DNA from: Bacillota bacterium
GTDB taxonomy: Bacteria > Bacillota > Clostridia > Christensenellales > SZUA-584
Assembly: GCA_023408075.1 (NCBI GenBank)
Contig: JAEYKW010000011.1
Span: forward strand, 66,709-130,708
DNA: 64,000 nt
Direction of reading: 5' to 3'
A program made the position numbers and the translations under genes. This document shows positions 60,305 to 64,000 of this stretch, one piece after another. Numbering within the stretch: position 1 is the first letter of the stretch; every line of letters starts with the position of its first letter. The notes under the pieces were generated by a model. The model saw only the letters and a list, made by a program, of their open reading frames with translations, was not told the origin of the DNA and did no database searches.

Positions 60305-61210
60305 TCATGTCTCTTGATAAGCCGCGAGAATTTTTTCCGCTTCGCTGAGGATGTCCTCCTTGAGCAATGCCGGTTCTAAAACGGCGACCCGGCTGCCGAA
60401 ACTCAATATCCATTCGCGCATGTTGTCATAACTCGCAAACTCGCGCTCGAACAACAAGTCTCCGGTTTCCAGAGCCGTACAGCAGTCCACTCCGTATTCG
60501 TCGATCAGGCGGTACCGTTCGCTTGCAGCAAACACGGCTTTTAAGCGGGCTTGAACGTGTGACAAGTGATCATCAAAATCGAGCTTCTCATCGGGAATGG
60601 CGCGGGGCAAAAACGTGTCTTGCGTCTCGGTCAAATCCCAAAGTCTGTTGAGCTTGAACAGCCGAAAATCCTGCCTGCTGAGGCAATACCCAAACACATA
60701 CCAGGACGACCACTTAAAGACGATATGATACGGCTCAATCACGCGGCTGCTTTCACCCTTGCTGTAATCGTACCGAAAGGAAACGGGATGTCTTTTCGAT
60801 ATGGCTGTTTTTAGCAATGCGATTTTATGGGACAGCGAAGGCCGGCCAAACGATGCGAGGTCGATGATAAAGCAGTCGTTCATAACGGTGTCGCGGTGAA
60901 ACAGCTTTTCGAAAAGCGACATTGACTCAAGCGGGGTAATCACGCTGTTCATGCCTTTGAGCCCCGCGAAAAGCGTTTGCCATTCGTCCTGTGTCAGCAC
61001 CGTCTTATCAAGCTTATATCCCTTGGCAATTGAAATACCGCCGCCATAGCCCTGCGTTGTCACCAGAGGGATACCGGCCTGGCAGATATCGTCGATATCT
61101 CTGGTGATCGTACGGCGCGACACTTCAAACCGACGCGCCAATTCGGGGGCCGTCAGCTTGTCTTCCTGCAGCAGCAGCGTGATAATGGCGATCAGCCTGT
61201 CTATTTTCAT
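60305..61210 (-). CDS. YafY-type helix-turn-helix WYL regulator
   Basis: A 301-residue regulator. Residues 1-60 are a winged helix (KIDRLIAIITLLLQEDKLTAPELARRFEVSRRTITRDIDDI), residues 135-215 a WYL domain (ISKRHPVSFRYDYSKGESSRVIEPYHIVFKWSSWYVFGYCLSRQDFRLFKLNRL), and the rest the WCX tail. ATG 61210 follows a GGGGTG site; the longer frame is rejected as it crosses the divergent promoter. Its VOC neighbour, 75 bases downstream on the same strand, may be its target. Confidence 0.92.
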   Translation of the reverse strand: MKIDRLIAIITLLLQEDKLTAPELARRFEVSRRTITRDIDDICQAGIPLVTTQGYGGGISIAKGYKLDKTVLTQDEWQTLFAGLKGMNSVITPLESMSLFEKLFHRDTVMNDCFIIDLASFGRPSLSHKIALLKTAISKRHPVSFRYDYSKGESSRVIEPYHIVFKWSSWYVFGYCLSRQDFRLFKLNRLWDLTETQDTFLPRAIPDEKLDFDDHLSHVQARLKAVFAASERYRLIDEYGVDCCTALETGDLLFEREFASYDNMREWILSFGSRVAVLEPALLKEDILSEAEKILAAYQET

Positions 61211-61255
61211 ACGTTCACCCCATTGACAGTATATCACAAATCGATGAGAACGGCA

Positions 61256-61284
61256 TTGAGAGAGCGGCTGCGCCATGCTATAAT
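61256..61284 (+). promoter_or_regulatory. Promoter of the MltG-like gene
   Basis: TTGAGA (61256-61261), 17 bases, TATAAT (61279-61284), 28 bases before the ATG. Confidence 0.82.
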
Positions 61285-61311
61285 GGCCAAAAAAGCAGGA
61301 AGGAAACGGCC

Positions 61312-62265
61312 ATGAGAAAAGGCATCCTCATCACAGGAATCATATGTGTATTGATTGTTTTGAGCGCCTGCGCAGCCACAGAAAACAAATCGTCTGTGAC
61401 GCAGACGGAATCGGCCGGATCCTTGCCGGAGATCTCCGCAGAGCCGTCTGCGGAACCAAAGCCGTCACCGCTGCCAACCGCGGCGCCCGAAGCCACGCCG
61501 GTTCCCGTCAGAGGCACGGTCGCGGTGCGCGGCGGCGATACGCTCGAGCGTGATATCATTCCGCAGCTATGTGCAGTGTTCTCAGTCACGGAAGATCAGG
61601 CAAAAGATGCGCTGTCTGCAGCGCAGAGTTCTCTGATCGGCGATTCGCTTTCGGATTTTCGCCGTATGGAGGGCATCATCGTGCCGGGCAGCTATGATGT
61701 GACGGATCAAACGCTCGAAGATTATGTCGCACTCTGGATAAGCGGCGCGGAGCAGCGCTACACCGGCCTTGCTGCGGCCAACAGCGACGCCAACGCCCTC
61801 AGCGACCCGCAGCGGCTTGCTCTCGCATCGATTGTGGATTGGGAGTGCTTGAGCGATGCGTTTCAGCCGGAGGCTGCGGCGGTGCTGCTCAACCGCCTGC
61901 AAGACGGAGACAAACTGCAATGCTGCGCGACCGTCGAATACGCGCTCGGGTTCAGTCGGCCGTATCTGACGAACGATGACATCAAAATAGACAGCGAATA
62001 TAACACATATGCGCACGAAGGCCTGCCGCCCGGCCCGATTTGCGCTGTGGACGATGAAAGCCTGGCTGCGGCCATAGGCAATCCGGTGGACGGAAGCCTT
62101 TACTTTTTCTTTTATGACTACGCGTCTGCCACAATGCAGGTTTTCTCCGATTACGGCACGTTCAAAGAGAAGGCAAATATCAGCAGGCAATTGTTTGCGG
62201 ATACGTTTGACATTGGCAAGTACGACGTTGTGGACAAAAGAAGCTATTTTTTAGGCGCCGACTGA
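61312..62265 (+). CDS. MltG/YceG-like lipoprotein
   Basis: A 317-residue lipoprotein with lipobox LSACA (Cys near residue 20), a Pro/Ala/Glu-rich linker to about 65, then a LysM-like part and an MltG domain (ALASIVDWECLSDAFQPEAAAVLLNRL, LQCCATVEYAL, DSEYNTYAHEGLPPGPI, and YFFFYDYASATMQVFSDYG). MltG enzymes cut nascent glycan strands. Here the usual IVEKE reads IVDWE, so the first Glu is Asp and only the second is kept. Normal MltG proteins have a transmembrane anchor rather than a lipid anchor. Activity is uncertain. GGAAGGAAAC precedes the ATG. Confidence 0.82.
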   Translation: MRKGILITGIICVLIVLSACAATENKSSVTQTESAGSLPEISAEPSAEPKPSPLPTAAPEATPVPVRGTVAVRGGDTLERDIIPQLCAVFSVTEDQAKDALSAAQSSLIGDSLSDFRRMEGIIVPGSYDVTDQTLEDYVALWISGAEQRYTGLAAANSDANALSDPQRLALASIVDWECLSDAFQPEAAAVLLNRLQDGDKLQCCATVEYALGFSRPYLTNDDIKIDSEYNTYAHEGLPPGPICAVDDESLAAAIGNPVDGSLYFFFYDYASATMQVFSDYGTFKEKANISRQLFADTFDIGKYDVVDKRSYFLGAD

Positions 62266-62316
62266 ATCACAAAAAGACAATATATAGAAAATGCCAGAAT
62301 TAAGATAAGTAGACAG

Positions 62317-62345
62317 TTGACGCAGATCATATTTTCTGATACGAT
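62317..62345 (+). promoter_or_regulatory. Promoter of purA
   Basis: TTGACG (62317-62322), 17 bases, TACGAT (62340-62345). The predicted start, near 62352, is just before the leader hairpin. Confidence 0.75.
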
Positions 62346-62357
62346 AGCGTAGGACTT

Positions 62358-62385
62358 AAGCGGGGATGCGACAGACCCCGCTTTT
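62358..62385 (+). terminator. Terminator-like hairpin in the purA leader
   Basis: AAGCGGGG (62358-62365)/CCCCGCTT (62376-62383) with a 10-base loop and TTTT/ATC. It lies between the purA promoter and gene, so it either ends mltG transcripts with some read-through or marks the 5' end of the purA mRNA. Confidence 0.7.
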
Positions 62386-62415
62386 ATCATCTTTTTTTGA
62401 TTCGGGAGTAAACAC

Positions 62416-63699
62416 ATGCCGGGCATTTCAGTATTTGGCGCCCAGTGGGGAGACGAAGGCAAAGGCCGTTTTGTCGATTATCTGGCAAGCGGTGCCGATG
62501 TTGTGGTTCGTTATCAGGGCGGCAACAACGCGGGACATACGATCATCGTGGATGATGTGAAATACACGCTTCACCTGATACCTGCCGGTTCTTTATACGA
62601 CGGCAAGCTTTGCGTAATCGGCAACGGCGTGGTGGTTGATCCGGGCGGGCTGATTGAGGAAATGGAGATGCTCCAAAAGCAGGGGCTTTCGCTTCAGAAC
62701 CTGAAGATTTCCGACAGGGCTCATATGGTGATGCCGTACCACAAGCTGCTCGACGGCTTGGCCGAGGAGAACGCGGGGGACGCGCAGATTGGGACCACCA
62801 AACGCGGCATAGGCCCTTGCTATACCGACAAAGCGGCGCGCGTCGGCCTTCGCATGTGTGACTTGCTGTCTGATACCTTTGCGGAGAAGCTGCGCAAGGC
62901 GTTGGATGAGAAAAACGCGATTATTACAAAAATTTACGGCAAGGAACCGCTCAGCTACGATGAGATACTAAAAGAGTTCCTCGGATACCGGATTAAACTA
63001 AAGCCGTATATCTGCGATACAGTGAGCCTGTGCCACTGCCTCTACGCGAAGAAAAGCAAGATGCTTTTTGAAGGCGCGCAGGGCATGCTGCTCGATATCG
63101 ATTTTGGCACCTATCCGTTCGTGACCTCGTCGCACCCGATTTCAGGCGGTGTGAGCGTGGGCACCGGGCTGCCGCCTGCGGTATTAACCGAGGTGGTCGG
63201 TGTGGTGAAGTCGTATACGACGCGTGTGGGCAAAGGGCCCTTTGTGACGGAATTGCTCGACGAGACCGGCGAAGCGATACGCGAAAAGGGTCATGAATAC
63301 GGCGCGACAACGGGGCGTCCCCGCCGCTGCGGCTGGCTCGATCTCGTGATCGTGGGCTTTTCGGTGCGCATCAGCGGCATCACGTCCATCGCGCTTTCGA
63401 GAATGGATACGCTTGGCGGCTTCGACAAGGTCAAGGTCTGCACCGCGTACGAAATCGACGGGAAGATCACCAAAGATTACCCGGCGTCGCTCGATGAAAT
63501 CGCCAAAGCCAAGCCCGTGTACCGGGAGTTTGAGGGCTGGAGCAGCGATATTTCACATATCAGAAGCTATGACGAGCTGCCTAAGGCCGCGAGAGATTAT
63601 ATCGAGTTTATTGAAGCAGAGACGGGTGCGAGCGTCGGAATGGTCGGCGTGGGGCCCGAACGCAGCGAATGCATCGTCCGGCATAAGTATTTTGAATAG
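62416..63699 (+). CDS. purA: Adenylosuccinate synthetase
   Basis: A 427-residue GTP-dependent enzyme making adenylosuccinate from IMP and aspartate in AMP synthesis. The start GISVFGAQWGDEGKGRFVDYLA includes the GDEGKG P-loop; NNAGHTI, GTTKRGIGPCY, and EGAQGMLLDIDFGTYPFVTSSHP are the IMP and catalytic blocks; TTGRPRRCGWLD comes late. Length is normal. GGGAG precedes the ATG. The stop codon overlaps the SRP RNA's -35 region. Confidence 0.98.
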   Translation: MPGISVFGAQWGDEGKGRFVDYLASGADVVVRYQGGNNAGHTIIVDDVKYTLHLIPAGSLYDGKLCVIGNGVVVDPGGLIEEMEMLQKQGLSLQNLKISDRAHMVMPYHKLLDGLAEENAGDAQIGTTKRGIGPCYTDKAARVGLRMCDLLSDTFAEKLRKALDEKNAIITKIYGKEPLSYDEILKEFLGYRIKLKPYICDTVSLCHCLYAKKSKMLFEGAQGMLLDIDFGTYPFVTSSHPISGGVSVGTGLPPAVLTEVVGVVKSYTTRVGKGPFVTELLDETGEAIREKGHEYGATTGRPRRCGWLDLVIVGFSVRISGITSIALSRMDTLGGFDKVKVCTAYEIDGKITKDYPASLDEIAKAKPVYREFEGWSSDISHIRSYDELPKAARDYIEFIEAETGASVGMVGVGPERSECIVRHKYFE

Positions 63700-63721
63700 A
63701 GAGCCGGAATTAAAATATAAT
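63692..63721 (+). promoter_or_regulatory. Promoter of the SRP RNA gene
   Basis: TTGAAT (63692-63697), 18 bases, TATAAT (63716-63721). The -35 covers the last codons of purA. Confidence 0.72.
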
Positions 63722-63728
63722 AGATCAT

Positions 63729-64000
63729 AAGTTTGCCGTGCCAGACGGGGAGCTAGCGGTGCCCTGAACCTGCAATCCGCTACAGCAGGGTTTGATCCCC
63801 GGTTTGAGGCACGATATTGTAAGGTATGGAGCCGGTAAGGGGCGTTGAAGAGTGGGCCCCGTGCAACGGACACCCGTGAACCCTGTCAGGCCCTGACGGG
63901 AGCAGCAGTAAGCGGATCTGCCCGTGTGCCTCGGATCAGTCTGCTCCGAGCAACCTGCCGGAATACCTCTTGTAATGTCGTGTCGATCTCCGGGTGCACG
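63729..64000 (+). ncRNA. ffs: Signal recognition particle RNA, large Gram-positive type (3' end at window edge)
   Basis: About 270 bases homologous to the Bacillus scRNA. The Alu domain appears as GGGGAGCTAGCGGTGCCCTG and CTGCAATCCGCTACAGCAGG; the S-domain Ffh-binding loop as TGTCAGGCCCTGACGGGAGC and AGCAG; and the closing strand as GTGTCGATCTCCGGGTGCAC at the window end, pairing with the 5' start GTTTGCCGTGCC region. A few 3' bases may be missing. It forms SRP with Ffh for membrane targeting. Having an Alu domain is typical of spore-forming Firmicutes. Confidence 0.95.

Overview
The window reads as a chromosomal segment of a spore-forming member of the Clostridia with roughly even GC content. 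The evidence is spoIIR plus the germination pair sleB/ypeB, a V/A-type ATPase, a preQ1-controlled queT, a large SRP RNA of the Gram-positive type, soj/spo0J-type parAB with parS sites, and clostridial families such as DUF1934, DUF5711 and CvpA. Genus-level placement is not possible from sequence alone. No tRNA, rRNA, CRISPR array, transposase or prophage was found.

Layout. 1-11 kb: the 3' part of leuS, preQ1 riboswitch-queT, an EAL/HDOD protein, a ZIP metal transporter, recF (far from dnaN) behind a GT-C membrane protein, a short glutamate-5-kinase-like protein, a remnant of a CGGC-domain gene, and an operon of membrane-anchored MerR regulator, YbjQ protein and CPBP protease. 10.7-21.2 kb: rpiB, upp and a complete V/A-ATPase operon whose rotor subunit carries the Na+ ligand set, followed by a small lipoprotein. 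21.5-31 kb: a hypothetical protein, the spoIIR-sleB-ypeB spore cluster, a DUF1934 protein, an MBL-fold hydrolase, pyrG, glnS and gltX. 31-39 kb: a frameshifted immunity-like gene, an arr-type rifamycin ADP-ribosyltransferase, a 38-residue membrane peptide, fhs behind a GGDEF protein, a DeoR regulator with a sugar-phosphate dehydrogenase, and a PgsA-like enzyme. 39-46 kb: a GT-C glycosyltransferase fused to DUF2141, a membrane-anchored propeller, a hydrolase, cca and dapF.

46-55 kb is the replication origin and segregation region: a GNAT enzyme, pyrimidine-nucleoside phosphorylase, a DnaA-box cluster, a wall-binding NlpC/P60 protein lacking its catalytic cysteine, a second DnaA-box cluster, dnaA, a third cluster with a DnaA-trio-like element, dnaN, a VTT membrane protein, parA, parB and two perfect parS sites. 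55-64 kb: cvpA with a DUF5711 protein, a lipid kinase, a ccdA/tlpA redox pair, a VOC protein, a WYL regulator, an MltG-like lipoprotein, purA and the SRP RNA, which runs to the window end.

Most notable: the V-type ATPase sits where rpiB-upp-F-ATPase stands in Bacillus; a catalytically dead, probably leaderless NlpC/P60 gene lies inside the origin; recF has left the dnaA-dnaN locus; a hairpin separates Shine-Dalgarno and start codon in queT and gltX; and a GT-C/DUF2141 fusion is present. Start codons were moved from the longest frame where a Shine-Dalgarno site or family length required it.
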